Source: Betaproteobacteria bacterium HGW-Betaproteobacteria-3
GTDB lineage: Bacteria; Pseudomonadota; Gammaproteobacteria; Burkholderiales; Burkholderiaceae_C
Length of the DNA: 64,000 bases
Reading direction: 5' to 3'
Assembly (NCBI GenBank): GCA_002842205.1
Contig: PHCI01000001.1
Span: 186,001-250,000, forward strand
This document shows, piece by piece, positions 7,235 through 16,531 of the stretch. Within the stretch, counting starts at the first letter, position 1. Each line of letters begins with the position of its first letter. The notes beneath the pieces were generated by a model that saw only the letters and a list, made by a program, of their open reading frames with translations, was not told the origin of the DNA and ran no database searches. The position numbers were made by a program, and so were the translations under genes.

Positions 7235-9103
7235 ATGTGTGGCATCGTCGGCGCAGTTTCCCAACGCAATATCGTTCCCATCCTCGTGCAGGGCCTGCAG
7301 CGGCTCGAATACCGGGGCTATGACTCCTGTGGCGTGGCGGTGTACGACCACGGCCTGAAACGGGCGCGCAGCACCTCGCGCGTGGCCGAGCTCATGGCGC
7401 AGGTGGAGGCCGACCACATCACCGGCACCACCGGCATCGCCCACACGCGCTGGGCCACGCACGGCGCGCCCGCGGTGCACAACGCGCACCCGCACTTCAG
7501 CCACGGGCCGGGCGATGACGCAGCTGCCAGGCCCGCGCGCGTGGCGCTGGTGCACAACGGCATCATCGAGAACCACGACGCCCTGCGCGCCGCCTTGCAG
7601 GCACGCGGCTACGTGTTTGCCAGCCAGACCGACACCGAAGTCATCTCGCACCTGATCGACAGCCTGTACGACGGTGACCTGTTCGACGCCGTGAAGGCCG
7701 CGCTGCGCCAGTTGCGTGGCGCCTATGCCATTGCCGTGTTCCACAAGGACGAGCCGCACCGCGTGGTGGGCGCACGCGCCGGCTCGCCGTTGATCCTGGG
7801 TGTGGGGGCCGCCGCCGAGGGCGCTTCAGGCCCGCAAGAGCTGTTTCTGGCCAGCGACGCCATGGCCCTGGCCGGCGTGACCGACCAGATCGTTTATCTG
7901 GAAGAAGGCGACGTGGTGGACCTGCAACTGGGCAAGTACTGGATCGTCGACCGCAACCACCAGCCTGTGCAGCGCCCCGTGAAAACCGTGCACGCCCACA
8001 GCGGCGCGGCCGAACTCGGCCCCTACCGCCATTACATGCAAAAAGAAATCTTCGAGCAGCCGCGCGCCATTGCCGACACGCTCGAAGGCGTGGTCGGCAT
8101 CGTGCCCGAACTGTTTGGCGACCTGGCGTACCGGACCTTCAAGGACATCGACCGCGTGCTCATCCTCGCCTGCGGCACCAGCTATTACAGCGGCTGCACG
8201 GCCAAATTCTGGCTCGAAGGCATTGCCAAAATCCCCACCCAGGTGGAGGTGGCCAGTGAATACCGTTACCGCGATTCGGTGCCCGACCCGCGCACCCTGG
8301 TCGTCACCATCAGCCAGTCGGGCGAAACCGCCGACACCCTGGCCGCGCTGCGCCACGCGCAGGGCCTGGGCATGACGCACACGCTCACCATCTGCAACGT
8401 GGCCACCAGCGCCATGGTGCGCGAATGCAAGCTCGCGTACATCACCCGCGCCGGCGTGGAGATCGGCGTGGCGTCCACCAAGGCCTTCACCACCCAGTTG
8501 GCCGGCCTGTTCCTGCTGACGCTGGCGCTGGCCCAGGCCAAGGGCCGCCTGAGCGATGAAGAAGAAGCCCAGCACCTCAACGCCATGCGGCACCTGCCCG
8601 TGGCATTGGCCGCCGTGCTGGCACTGGAGCCGCAAATCATCAGCTGGGCCGAAGACTTTGCCCGCATGGAAAACGCGCTGTTCCTCGGGCGCGGCCTGCA
8701 CTACCCGATTGCGCTGGAGGGCGCGCTCAAGCTCAAGGAAATCAGCTACATCCATGCCGAGGCCTACCCCGCGGGCGAGCTCAAACACGGCCCGCTGGCC
8801 CTGGTGACCAGCGCCATGCCCGTGGTCACCGTGGCGCCCAACGACGCCCTGCTTGAAAAACTCAAGAGCAACATGCAGGAAGTTCGCGCCCGCGGCGGCG
8901 TGCTCTACGTGCTGGCCGACGCCAACACCCAGATCGAAAGCGGCGAAGGCCTCCACGTCATCCGCATGCCCGAAAACTACGGCCCCCTGAGCCCGCTGCT
9001 GCACGTGGTGCCCCTGCAACTATTGGCCTACCACACCGCCTGTGCGCGCGGGACCGACGTGGACAAGCCGCGCAACCTGGCGAAGAGTGTGACGGTGGAG
9101 TGA
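7235..9103 (+). CDS. glmS: Glutamine--fructose-6-phosphate aminotransferase (isomerizing)
   Basis: GlmS makes glucosamine-6-phosphate from fructose-6-phosphate and glutamine, the entry step of the UDP-GlcNAc pathway completed by GlmU. 622 residues, close to the family length. Catalytic Cys2 follows the initiator Met ([12 protein letters not shown]), with [11 protein letters not shown] and HTRWATHG of the Ntn glutaminase domain. Two SIS domains follow ([43 protein letters not shown]), and the C-terminus is [21 protein letters not shown] precedes the ATG. The intergenic region shared with the Lrp-type gene holds the inverted repeat described separately. I saw no glmS ribozyme, which is expected outside Firmicutes. 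Confidence 0.97.
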   Translation: MCGIVGAVSQRNIVPILVQGLQRLEYRGYDSCGVAVYDHGLKRARSTSRVAELMAQVEADHITGTTGIAHTRWATHGAPAVHNAHPHFSHGPGDDAAARPARVALVHNGIIENHDALRAALQARGYVFASQTDTEVISHLIDSLYDGDLFDAVKAALRQLRGAYAIAVFHKDEPHRVVGARAGSPLILGVGAAAEGASGPQELFLASDAMALAGVTDQIVYLEEGDVVDLQLGKYWIVDRNHQPVQRPVKTVHAHSGAAELGPYRHYMQKEIFEQPRAIADTLEGVVGIVPELFGDLAYRTFKDIDRVLILACGTSYYSGCTAKFWLEGIAKIPTQVEVASEYRYRDSVPDPRTLVVTISQSGETADTLAALRHAQGLGMTHTLTICNVATSAMVRECKLAYITRAGVEIGVASTKAFTTQLAGLFLLTLALAQAKGRLSDEEEAQHLNAMRHLPVALAAVLALEPQIISWAEDFARMENALFLGRGLHYPIALEGALKLKEISYIHAEAYPAGELKHGPLALVTSAMPVVTVAPNDALLEKLKSNMQEVRARGGVLYVLADANTQIESGEGLHVIRMPENYGPLSPLLHVVPLQLLAYHTACARGTDVDKPRNLAKSVTVE

Positions 9104-9111
9104 GCGGGCGG

Positions 9112-9148
9112 TTGACAGTGCTGATCTGGATATATATCATGAGATATA
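9112..9148 (+). promoter_or_regulatory. vapBC promoter and operator
   Basis: TTGACA (9112-9117) and TATCAT (9135-9140) are 17 bases apart. An 18-bp near-perfect palindrome centred on TCATGA (9131-9148, one mismatched pair) covers the -10 box, where a VapB or VapBC complex would bind to autorepress. Confidence 0.65.
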
Positions 9149-9172
9149 CCACCATCGGCAAAGGAGCTCCAC

Positions 9173-9424
9173 ATGCATCAGACTGCCAAGATATTTGCCA
9201 CCGGCCGCAGTCAAGCGGTGCGCTTGCCGCTGGAGTTTCGCTTCGATGGGTCTGAAGTCTTCATTCACCGCGACCCCATCACGGGGGATGTGGTGCTGTC
9301 GCGCAAACCGACGGACTGGCAAGGCCTGCTGGACGTGGTGGCCCTGAACAGGGACGAAGATTTGCTGATCGAGCGCCGTCAAACCCATGCGCGGCGCGAT
9401 CCCTTTGAAGGCGGGGGGCGATGA
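9173..9424 (+). CDS. vapB: VapB-type antitoxin (AbrB/SpoVT fold)
   Basis: 83 residues. The N-terminal swapped-hairpin domain reads [20 protein letters not shown], the hallmark of VapB/AbrB antitoxins, followed by strands with [16 protein letters not shown]. The C-terminal tail ([18 protein letters not shown]) would wrap the toxin. GGAG lies seven bases before the ATG. The stop overlaps the vapC start by four bases (ATGA), implying translational coupling. It should bind the palindrome overlapping its promoter. Confidence 0.88.
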   Translation: MHQTAKIFATGRSQAVRLPLEFRFDGSEVFIHRDPITGDVVLSRKPTDWQGLLDVVALNRDEDLLIERRQTHARRDPFEGGGR

Positions 9425-9825
9425 ACCAGCGGTACATGCTGGACACCAATGTCGTGAGCCACGTCATGCAGGGGCGCGATGCCGGGTTGTTGGCGCGCTT
9501 GACGCAACTGCCGGTCGACCAGGTGGTGATCTCCAGCATCACGCTCGCCGAATTGGAATACGGCGTGCACCGCAAAGGGCAACCTGTGCGATTGCGCAAT
9601 GCCCTGACCCAGGTGCTGCTTCGCATGGACGTGCTGCCTTGGGATGAGACGGTGGCCATGCGCTATGGCGAGTTTTGCGCCACGCTGGAAGCCCAGGGCA
9701 TCAACCTCAGCGACTTTGACATGATGATCGCCGCCCATGCCGCCGCCGTCGACGCAACGCTCGTCAGCCGTGACAAGGCGTTTGCGCAGGTGACCGGGCA
9801 ACGCTTGAAACTGGAAATTTGGTAG
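9421..9825 (+). CDS. vapC: VapC-type PIN-domain ribonuclease toxin
   Basis: 134 residues, the usual length for VapC. PIN-domain acidic residues are all present: D8 in YMLDTNVVS, the Glu in [10 protein letters not shown], the Asp in [12 protein letters not shown] and the Asp in LVSRDKAF. These coordinate Mg or Mn for RNA cleavage, in known VapC proteins mostly of tRNA or rRNA. Together with vapB it forms a complete, apparently functional module between glmS and the L,D-transpeptidase gene. Confidence 0.9.
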   Translation: MNQRYMLDTNVVSHVMQGRDAGLLARLTQLPVDQVVISSITLAELEYGVHRKGQPVRLRNALTQVLLRMDVLPWDETVAMRYGEFCATLEAQGINLSDFDMMIAAHAAAVDATLVSRDKAFAQVTGQRLKLEIW

Positions 9826-9916
9826 CGGCGCTACCTATGACCAAAGCCAGAATCTGTGCGCACATGCCGTGGAAAAACTCGCACATTTGGCACGTCGTCC
9901 GCTGTTGATCGATCCA

Positions 9917-10822
9917 TCAACAAACCCCTGCGCCTCCCGGTCCGGTCGTTGCAGTCGCCGCAGGCGCGACCGGCCCCGCAGTTGACGCACCCGGTGCGGC
10001 CGGTTTCGTGCCCGGCAGCGGTGCCCACGCAGGCCGTTCGGTGGCTTGCGAATCCACAATCACCAGATAGCGGCCGGGCCACGGCACGGGGGTGCGGTCG
10101 GCCCGCAGGACCCACAGTGATCTCCCTCGGGCCCGTGCCTGCTCGTAGTCGGCATCGAGCACGCCGTAGCGGTCCAGAAAAACATTCAGCGTGGCCGCGA
10201 TGCGGATGCAGCCCTTCGATTCGGGCCGCCCCAGGCGTGGCTCCAGGGTGTCGGGGTCGGTGGCGTGCATCTGGAGGCGCATGGTGCTTTGGCCGCCCGC
10301 ACCCCAGCCGCGCTCGGCCTGCGTCCAGCCAAAGTCAAACACCCGCATGCCACGTTCGCCGTAACCGCGGATGTGGTTCTGGTTGTAGGTGCCTTCGGAC
10401 CGGAAGTCCGGGTTGTCCAGGCTGTGGGCAAACACGCCCACCGGGGTTCTGAAATGGTCGAACGAGCCTACCCGCCCCGTGGACACGGGGGACGCACCCA
10501 GCCAGAACCAGCCTTTTTCAGAGGTGCGCAGCACCACGAAAGCCGCCTGCACCTGCACGTTGCGGTCCACCAGCACCAGGGTTTGCATGGGGAGGTCGGC
10601 CAGTCCGGCGGCGGCCAGTGCGGTGTCCAGCAGCGCGAGGTAGCGTTGCTGTGCTTGCGCGGGCACGTCCAGCCGGCGGTCCACCTCCAGCGCAAACTTT
10701 TCACGCCACTGCGGGGGCACGTCATCGGTCGCCGCTGCAAGGCTGGCCAAGGCCCACAGCAACACGGCCAGACCGCAGGTCCGAACGAGTGAGCGCATGG
10801 CGCGACCGGGTGGGTGTGTCAT
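9917..10822 (-). CDS. L,D-transpeptidase (YkuD domain), exported
   Basis: Predicted periplasmic enzyme that would cross-link peptidoglycan stems or attach proteins to them. From the ATG at 10822 it has 301 residues and a signal peptide (SLVRTCGLAVLLWALASLAAA); an ATG at 10798 is an alternative start. The YkuD region contains STGRVGSFDHFRTPVGVF, MHATDPDTLEPRLGRPES and the catalytic SKGCIRI. The usual SHGC motif has Lys in place of His. The C-terminus is a low-complexity Pro/Ala/Thr/Gly tail ending in Cys. It is divergent from the phosphorylase operon, whose start lies 87 bases away. Confidence 0.8.
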   Translation of the reverse strand: MTHPPGRAMRSLVRTCGLAVLLWALASLAAATDDVPPQWREKFALEVDRRLDVPAQAQQRYLALLDTALAAAGLADLPMQTLVLVDRNVQVQAAFVVLRTSEKGWFWLGASPVSTGRVGSFDHFRTPVGVFAHSLDNPDFRSEGTYNQNHIRGYGERGMRVFDFGWTQAERGWGAGGQSTMRLQMHATDPDTLEPRLGRPESKGCIRIAATLNVFLDRYGVLDADYEQARARGRSLWVLRADRTPVPWPGRYLVIVDSQATERPAWAPLPGTKPAAPGASTAGPVAPAATATTGPGGAGVC

Positions 10823-10908
10823 GTGGAAGGGACGGCGTTGCGTGGCATGGAGGTTGGCGCCGGGGTTGGCTTGCCCAGCATCATGCCATTCGGGTGTAGG
10901 CTTGTGCG

Positions 10909-12507
10909 ATGAGCCAAACCACCGCCCCCACATGGCTGCCCGATCCGGCGCAGGGCAGCGCCGAGGGCCGCTCCGATCTGGCGCTGCGCCGGGTTGCCAT
11001 CGACACCTACCGCGAAAACGTGGCCTACCTCAACCGAAACTGTTCGGTGTACCGGGCCGAGGGGTTTCAGGCCTTGTCCAAGGTCGCGGTCCAGGCCAAT
11101 GGACGCCGCATTCTGGCCACGCTGAATGTGGTCGATGATGCCGCCATCGTCGATTGCGGTGAACTGGGGTTGTCCGAAGACGCCTTTGCCCAACTGGGCG
11201 TGGCCGACGGCCACACCGTTTCGGTGTCGCAGGCCGAACCCCCGGCGTCGATGGGGGCACTGCGCCGCAAGATCGGCGGCGAACGGCTGGACAAGGACGA
11301 CTTTCGGGCCATCGTGCACGACATCGCGCAGCACCACTACTCCAAGATCGAGTTGACCGCCTTTCTGATGGCCACCAACCGAGGCGAGATGGACCGTGAG
11401 GAGATTTACTTTCTGACCGACGCCATGGTGGCCAGCGGGCGCCGGCTTGACTGGCACGAGCCTCTGGTGGTGGACAAGCACTGTATTGGCGGGATCCCTG
11501 GCAACCGGACCTCCATGCTGGTGGTGCCCATCGTGGCGGCCCACGGCATGTTGTGCCCCAAGACCTCGTCGCGCGCCATCACCTCGCCGGCCGGCACAGC
11601 GGACACCATGGAGGTGCTGGCCAATGTGGAGCTGCCGTTTGACACGCTGTCAAACATCGTGCGCGAACACCGTGGCTGCCTGGCCTGGGGCGGCACGGCC
11701 AACCTGTCACCGGCCGACGACGTGTTGATTGCGGTGGAGCGGCCGCTGTCGCTCGATTCGCCAGCCCAGATGGTGGCCTCCATCCTGTCCAAGAAAATCG
11801 CCGCTGGCTCCACGCACCTGGTGCTCGACATCCCGATTGGCCCCACGGCCAAGGTGCGTTCCATGCCCGAGGCCCAGCGCCTGCGCCGCCTGTTCGAGTA
11901 CGTGGCGGCGCGTCTGCAGCTTTCGCTGGACGTGGTGATCACCGACGGGCGCCAGCCCGTGGGCTCGGGCGTTGGCCCGGTGCTGGAGGCGCGTGACGTG
12001 ATGCGGGTGCTGGAGAACGACCCGCAAGCCCCCATGGACCTGCGGCAAAAGGCCCTGCGGCTGGCGGGTCGGCTGATCGAATGCGACCCCGACGTGCGCG
12101 GCGGCGACGGGTACGCGATCGCGCGCGACATCCTGGATTCGGGTCGCGCCCTCGCGCGCATGAACGCCATCATCGAAGCGCAGGGTTCGCACGGGTTTGA
12201 CCATCAGCATCCCCGGCTCGGTCGGTTGACGTTCGAAGTTTTTGCGCAAACCGCGGGGGTGGTGACCGGCATCGACAATCTGCAGATTGCACGGGTGGCG
12301 CGCCTGGCCGGTGCGCCCACGGTGCAAGGGGCCGGGGTTGATCTGCTGCGCAAGCTGGGCGAGGCGGTGACGGTGGGCGATGTGCTTTACCGCGTGCACG
12401 CCGAATTCCAGACCGACCTCTCGTTCGCGCGTCAACTCTGCGGCAAGTTTGGTGGCTACAGCATCGGCCGGGTCGAGGACCTGCCTCATGTGTTTGTGGA
12501 GTTTTGA
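10909..12507 (+). CDS. AMP/thymidine phosphorylase-like enzyme (archaeal-type DeoA family)
   Basis: 532 residues, longer than E. coli DeoA (about 440). Residues about 25-110 form an extra N-terminal domain like that of archaeal AMP phosphorylases. The catalytic core has [20 protein letters not shown] (Lys190 region), [20 protein letters not shown] (about 218-236) and a C-terminal domain with [13 protein letters not shown]. Family enzymes split AMP or nucleosides with phosphate into a base and a ribose phosphate. The gene starts a tight operon: its TGA overlaps the ATG of the PRPP synthetase-like gene by one base. The pairing suggests salvage of ribose phosphate. Whether the substrate is AMP or thymidine is not decidable here. 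Confidence 0.8.
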   Translation: MSQTTAPTWLPDPAQGSAEGRSDLALRRVAIDTYRENVAYLNRNCSVYRAEGFQALSKVAVQANGRRILATLNVVDDAAIVDCGELGLSEDAFAQLGVADGHTVSVSQAEPPASMGALRRKIGGERLDKDDFRAIVHDIAQHHYSKIELTAFLMATNRGEMDREEIYFLTDAMVASGRRLDWHEPLVVDKHCIGGIPGNRTSMLVVPIVAAHGMLCPKTSSRAITSPAGTADTMEVLANVELPFDTLSNIVREHRGCLAWGGTANLSPADDVLIAVERPLSLDSPAQMVASILSKKIAAGSTHLVLDIPIGPTAKVRSMPEAQRLRRLFEYVAARLQLSLDVVITDGRQPVGSGVGPVLEARDVMRVLENDPQAPMDLRQKALRLAGRLIECDPDVRGGDGYAIARDILDSGRALARMNAIIEAQGSHGFDHQHPRLGRLTFEVFAQTAGVVTGIDNLQIARVARLAGAPTVQGAGVDLLRKLGEAVTVGDVLYRVHAEFQTDLSFARQLCGKFGGYSIGRVEDLPHVFVEF

Positions 12508-13409
12508 TGCGCGCCACACCCCTGCTGCTTTATTTTGAGGACGAGACCGAAGCCGCCTTGCGCCTGGCCCGTGCGGCAGGATTGACGCCTGCCGCCATCG
12601 AGCGGCACCGCTTTCCCGATGGCGAACTCAAACTGCGGTTGCCGCCGGCACTGCCAGCGCGCGGGGTGCTATGGCGCTCGCTCGACCAGCCCAATGAAAA
12701 ACTGATTGAACTGCTGCTGGCCGCCCGCACCGCGCGCGAACTGGGCGTGCAACACTTGACGCTGGTCGCGCCCTACCTGGCCTACATGCGCCAGGACATG
12801 GCGTTTCGCGCCGGCGAGGCGGTCAGTCAGCGCATCGTCGGGCCGTTTCTGGCGTCGCTGTTTGATGCCATCGTCACCGTGGACCCGCATTTGCATCGCA
12901 CCGCCACTTTGGCCGAAGCGGTGCCGGTGCGCCAGGCCGTGGTGCTCAGCGGCGCGCCGCTCTTGGGCGACTGGGTGGTGCAGCACCGGGACCGCCCGCT
13001 GCTGATGGGGCCGGACGGCGAGTCGGCGCAGTGGGTGGCCCAGGCCGCCGCGCGCCATGGCCTGGACCATGCCGTGTGCCAGAAGGTGCGGCACGGCGAC
13101 CGGGCGGTGGACATCGTGTTGCCCGCCGTCAACGTGCGCGGCCGCGCCGTGGTGCTGCTCGACGACGTGGCCAGCAGCGGGCGCACCGTGGCGCGGGCGG
13201 CGCAACTGCTGTGCGAGGCCGGAGCGGCTTCGGTGGACGTGGCCGTGACGCATGCGCTGTTTGCGGGGGATGCGCTGCAGGTGATCCGGGACGCCGGGGT
13301 CGCCCATGTGTGGAGCACCGATTGCATTGCGCACCCGAGCAACGTCGTCAGCGTCGCACCGCTGGTGGCCATGGCGTTGCAATCCATTCTGGAAGGCGGG
13401 GCCGCATGA
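12507..13409 (+). CDS. Ribose-phosphate pyrophosphokinase-like protein (non-canonical)
   Basis: 300 residues related to PRPP synthetases, which convert ribose-5-phosphate and ATP to PRPP. It shows RFPDGELKLRL near the N-terminus, YMRQD (about 93-97), VDPHLHR (125-131) in place of the bacterial VDLHAxQ, and the PRPP-binding loop VVLLDDVASSGRT (about 215-227). It is shorter and more divergent than the housekeeping Prs, resembling archaeal-type or accessory forms. It overlaps the upstream phosphorylase gene (TGATG) and the downstream DUF3047 gene (ATGA), so the three are co-translated. Probably an accessory enzyme using ribose phosphate released by the phosphorylase; the exact reaction is uncertain. 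Confidence 0.75.
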   Translation: MRATPLLLYFEDETEAALRLARAAGLTPAAIERHRFPDGELKLRLPPALPARGVLWRSLDQPNEKLIELLLAARTARELGVQHLTLVAPYLAYMRQDMAFRAGEAVSQRIVGPFLASLFDAIVTVDPHLHRTATLAEAVPVRQAVVLSGAPLLGDWVVQHRDRPLLMGPDGESAQWVAQAAARHGLDHAVCQKVRHGDRAVDIVLPAVNVRGRAVVLLDDVASSGRTVARAAQLLCEAGAASVDVAVTHALFAGDALQVIRDAGVAHVWSTDCIAHPSNVVSVAPLVAMALQSILEGGAA

Positions 13410-14152
13410 GCCGCCGACGGATGCCCCTGCGTTTTGCCGCGGTGGCGGGCCTGCTGGCCGTGCTGATGGCCTGCACCGAAGCGCCAAGAAACAACGTGCT
13501 CGTCGCCGTCGAGGGCAACGGGGCCGATGGCGCCGCCGCCGTGGTGGTCATGGATTTTCGCCAGCCCATGCCGCTGGACCCGCTGCCCGAGGGTTGGCGG
13601 CATCGCACGTTTTTCCGCACCGACCCGATGCAGATCAGCTTTGGGCCGAAGCAGGGGCGCCCGGCCATCCGTCTGGCCACCGAGCACGGTGGCTCCATGC
13701 TGTACCGGTTCACGGATATCGCGCTCGACAAGTACCCGTTGCTGGCCTGGGGCTGGCTGGTGGAGCAGCCCATCGTCAGCGACATCGACGAGACCACCCG
13801 GGCGGGCGACGATCATCCGGCGCGGCTGTACCTGAAGTTTCGCGCGGCCGACGGCCAAACCCGTGCGATGGAGATCATCTGGGGCAACCGAGCCCTGCAC
13901 ACGGGCGACTGGAAGTATCTGGAGTCGTTCTGGCGCCGCAGCCGCTTCCCGCACTACGTGGCCCGCGGCGGCAACGAGAACGCAGGGCGCTGGCATGACG
14001 AGCGGGTCGATCTGCGCGCGCTGTACCAGCAGCAATGGGGCAACCCGCAAGGCGTGAGCCTGCTGGAGGTGGCCCTGTTTTGCGACACCGACGCGACCGG
14101 GGCCCGGAGCGTCGCGTACTTTTCCGGCGTGCGCGTCGAGCGCGGTCAGTAG
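13406..14152 (+). CDS. DUF3047 family exported protein
   Basis: 248 residues starting at the ATG that overlaps the preceding stop codon (ATGA). The N-terminus is a signal sequence ending in a lipobox-like VLMAC (FAAVAGLLAVLMACTEA), so it may be a lipoprotein. The mature part is the DUF3047 domain: LPEGWRHRTF, SMLYRF, YPLLAWGWLVEQP, ARLYLKF, then the conserved IIWGN and NENAGRWHDERVDL. The function of the family is unknown; its beta-rich pattern resembles a carbohydrate-binding jelly roll. Its place in a nucleotide salvage operon is unexplained. Confidence 0.8.
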   Translation: MSRRRMPLRFAAVAGLLAVLMACTEAPRNNVLVAVEGNGADGAAAVVVMDFRQPMPLDPLPEGWRHRTFFRTDPMQISFGPKQGRPAIRLATEHGGSMLYRFTDIALDKYPLLAWGWLVEQPIVSDIDETTRAGDDHPARLYLKFRAADGQTRAMEIIWGNRALHTGDWKYLESFWRRSRFPHYVARGGNENAGRWHDERVDLRALYQQQWGNPQGVSLLEVALFCDTDATGARSVAYFSGVRVERGQ

Positions 14153-14160
14153 GTGATGGA

Positions 14161-14502
14161 TTACCTGGCGGGCTGGATGTCGGTCACGATCATCTTCCCG
14201 TGATCGTCCATTACCATGAATCGCACCTTGTCACCGACCTGAACCTTGTCCAGCATGGATTTGTCCTTGGCCACGAAGACCATGGTCATGCCGGGCATGT
14301 CCATGTGCTTGATGTCGCCATGCCGCAGGGTGATCTTTCCGGCTTCCTTGTCCACTTTGCGCACCTCGCCGTCGGTCATGGAAGGCGCTTCGGCCATGCC
14401 CATTTTTCCCGGCACCATCGGCGTTTGAGCGAAGGCCGGTGCGGCGGCCCAGAGGGCGACAAAAATCGTGGTGGCCGCCATGGCGGGGTGAAGTCGTTTC
14501 AT
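14161..14502 (-). CDS. CusF-like periplasmic copper-binding protein
   Basis: 113 residues: signal peptide (MAATTIFVALWAAAPAFA) and a small OB-fold copper-binding domain. The metal motif reads ITLRHGDIKHMDMPGMTMVF. His61, Met72 and Met74 correspond to the CusF His-Met-Met site, while the position of the copper-stacking Trp of E. coli CusF is Met69. It would sequester or hand over Cu(I) or Ag(I) in the periplasm. It is the last gene of the minus-strand copper operon tolC-like / multicopper oxidase / cupredoxin / cusF-like. Confidence 0.85.
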   Translation of the reverse strand: MKRLHPAMAATTIFVALWAAAPAFAQTPMVPGKMGMAEAPSMTDGEVRKVDKEAGKITLRHGDIKHMDMPGMTMVFVAKDKSMLDKVQVGDKVRFMVMDDHGKMIVTDIQPAR

Positions 14503-14557
14503 GAGGGAGTCCTTGGTCAGCGGTTTTGAACAGATGGAGAAGTGAAGGGTGAATGCA

Positions 14558-15040
14558 TTACCGTGTGTGCACCTTGACCTGGCCTTTCATGCCGGCGTCG
14601 TAATGGCCGGGAACCAGGCAGGCAAAGTCAACCGGCCCGGCCTTGGTGAACTTCCAGATCACTTCGCCTTGCTTGCCGGGGGCCAGCGAGACTTTGTTGG
14701 GCTCGTCATGTTCCATATCGGGAAACTTCTTCATCACTTCGTAGTGTTCTTTCAGTTCTTCGGGGGTGCCCAGGCTGAATTCGTGCTTCAGCTGACCAGC
14801 GTTTTTCAGCACAAACCGGATGGTTTCCCCTTTTCTGGCGGAAATGTTCGACGGCGTGAAACGCATCTGGTCGCTCATTTCGACCTGAACCGTGCGCGTC
14901 ACCTGGGAAGCCACGCCGGGTTGTCCGATGGGCGACGCGTCATGTCCGCCAGCGTGCTTTCCGGAGGCGGTTGCCACTGAAGAAGCTGCAAGCAGGATTG
15001 AAAAAATCAATGCGGGAATTCGGGTCTGGGTCGATTTCAT
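14558..15040 (-). CDS. Periplasmic cupredoxin (plastocyanin/azurin-like)
   Basis: 160 residues with a signal peptide (ALIFSILLAASSVATASG) followed by a single cupredoxin domain. The type 1 copper ligands are visible: His in QLKHEFSLG and the Cys, His, Met set in FACLVPGHYDAGM. The N-terminal mature part is His-rich (GKHAGGHDAS). It probably shuttles electrons or copper to the multicopper oxidase encoded immediately upstream in the operon (57-base gap). Confidence 0.87.
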   Translation of the reverse strand: MKSTQTRIPALIFSILLAASSVATASGKHAGGHDASPIGQPGVASQVTRTVQVEMSDQMRFTPSNISARKGETIRFVLKNAGQLKHEFSLGTPEELKEHYEVMKKFPDMEHDEPNKVSLAPGKQGEVIWKFTKAGPVDFACLVPGHYDAGMKGQVKVHTR

Positions 15041-15097
15041 CAGATGAGTTCCTGAAGTTGGGTGACGTGATGGGACGGATGCGAAAAAGGGACGGCC

Positions 15098-16513
15098 TCA
15101 GTGGCTTGCGTGGGAAGACGGTTTGCGCGCATTCAAAATGGTTTCTGTCGGCTTCGTTGGCGGCGCGAGCGCATTGGCCCTGTGGTCATCGGGAGCGGTT
15201 CGCGCGGGGGTTGCAAGAGGGCCCGTGTATTCCCGTGCCACGGTGCCCGGCGGAAACTTGTAGGGCCCGGGGTCGCTGTAGTCGCCCGGTTTCTGGTCTT
15301 GTCTGACCTTGAAGACGCTGAACATGCCGCCCATCTCCAGTGGGCCGAACTGGCCGGTGCCGGTCATCATGGGGGCGGTGTTGTCGGGGATCGGCATTGG
15401 CATGGCGCCCATGTCGGCCATGCCACGCTCGCCCATCAGCATGTAATCGGGGGCGACTTTCTGGATTTTCCGTATCAGGCCGCGGTGGTCCACGCCGATC
15501 ATGGTGGGCACGGCATGGCCCATGGCGTTCATGGTGTGATGGCTCTTGTGGCAATGCATGGCCCAGTCGCCTTCCTCGTCGGCGATCAGTTCAATCTGCC
15601 GCATCTGCCCCACTGCCACGTCGGTGGTGACCTCGTACCAGCGCGTGCCGGGCGGGGTCGGGCCGCCATCGGTGCCAGTGACAAGAAATTCATGGCCATG
15701 CAGGTGGATCGGGTGGTTGGTCATGGTGAGGTTGCCAATGCGGATGCGGACGCGGTCGTTCTTGCGGACGTTCAAGGTGTCGATTCCAGGGAACACCCGG
15801 CTGTTCCAGCACCAGATGTTGAAATCGGTCATGGTGTTGACCTTGGGCGTTTTGGTTCCAGGTTCCACGTCGAAGGCATTGAGCAGAAAGCAGAAATCCC
15901 GGTCCACATCGCTGATGTGCGGATGCCGGGCTTTGGGGTGGGTGACCCACATGCCCATCATGCCCATCGCCATTTGAACCATTTCATCGGCGTGCGGGTG
16001 GTACATGAAGGTGCCCGGGCGGCGCGCCTCGAACTCGTACACAAAGGTCTTGCCCACGGGGATGGCCGGCTGGTTGAGTCCGCCGACCCCGTCCATGCCG
16101 CTGGGCAGGCGCTGTCCATGCCAGTGGATGGTGGTGTGTTCGGGCAGCTTGTTGGTGACGAAAATCCGGACGCGATCGCCTTCCACCACTTCAATGGTCG
16201 GGCCGGGACTCTGACCGTTGTAACCCCACAGGTTGACCTTGAAGCCGGGGGTCACTTCGCGCACGATTGGCTCGGCGATCAGGTGGAATTCCTTGACGCC
16301 GTTGTTCATGCGCCAAGGCAGGGTCCAGCCGTTGAGCGTGACGACCGGGTTGTACGGGCGCCCCGTGGTCGGAATCAGCGGCGGTGCCGTTTCAACCGAA
16401 GTCTGGATGACCGGCTCCGGTAGCGCGGCCAATGCCGAGCGCGCCACGGACAGTCCGGCGACCGTTGCCGCGGCGCCCGCGAAAAACTGTCGTCTTGAGT
16501 GGGGGAGATTCAT
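15098..16513 (-). CDS. Tat-exported multicopper oxidase (copper oxidase/CopA-like)
   Basis: 471 residues. The N-terminus has a Tat signal (SRRQFFAGAAATVAGLS). All copper clusters are present: HWHGQRLPSGMDG (T2/T3), MYHPHADE with a Met-rich MVQMAMGMMGMW, NHPIHLHGHEF, and WAMHCHKSHHTMNAM (T1/T3). Such enzymes oxidise Cu(I) to the less toxic Cu(II) in the periplasm; a role as a general oxidase is possible. The C-terminal third carries further Met-rich stretches (MGERGMADMGAMPMP) typical of copper-tolerance oxidases. It is encoded between the TolC-like protein (18-base gap) and the cupredoxin. Confidence 0.92.
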   Translation of the reverse strand: MNLPHSRRQFFAGAAATVAGLSVARSALAALPEPVIQTSVETAPPLIPTTGRPYNPVVTLNGWTLPWRMNNGVKEFHLIAEPIVREVTPGFKVNLWGYNGQSPGPTIEVVEGDRVRIFVTNKLPEHTTIHWHGQRLPSGMDGVGGLNQPAIPVGKTFVYEFEARRPGTFMYHPHADEMVQMAMGMMGMWVTHPKARHPHISDVDRDFCFLLNAFDVEPGTKTPKVNTMTDFNIWCWNSRVFPGIDTLNVRKNDRVRIRIGNLTMTNHPIHLHGHEFLVTGTDGGPTPPGTRWYEVTTDVAVGQMRQIELIADEEGDWAMHCHKSHHTMNAMGHAVPTMIGVDHRGLIRKIQKVAPDYMLMGERGMADMGAMPMPIPDNTAPMMTGTGQFGPLEMGGMFSVFKVRQDQKPGDYSDPGPYKFPPGTVAREYTGPLATPARTAPDDHRANALAPPTKPTETILNARKPSSHASH

Positions 16514-16531
16514 CAGAGGTTCCTTGTTCTG

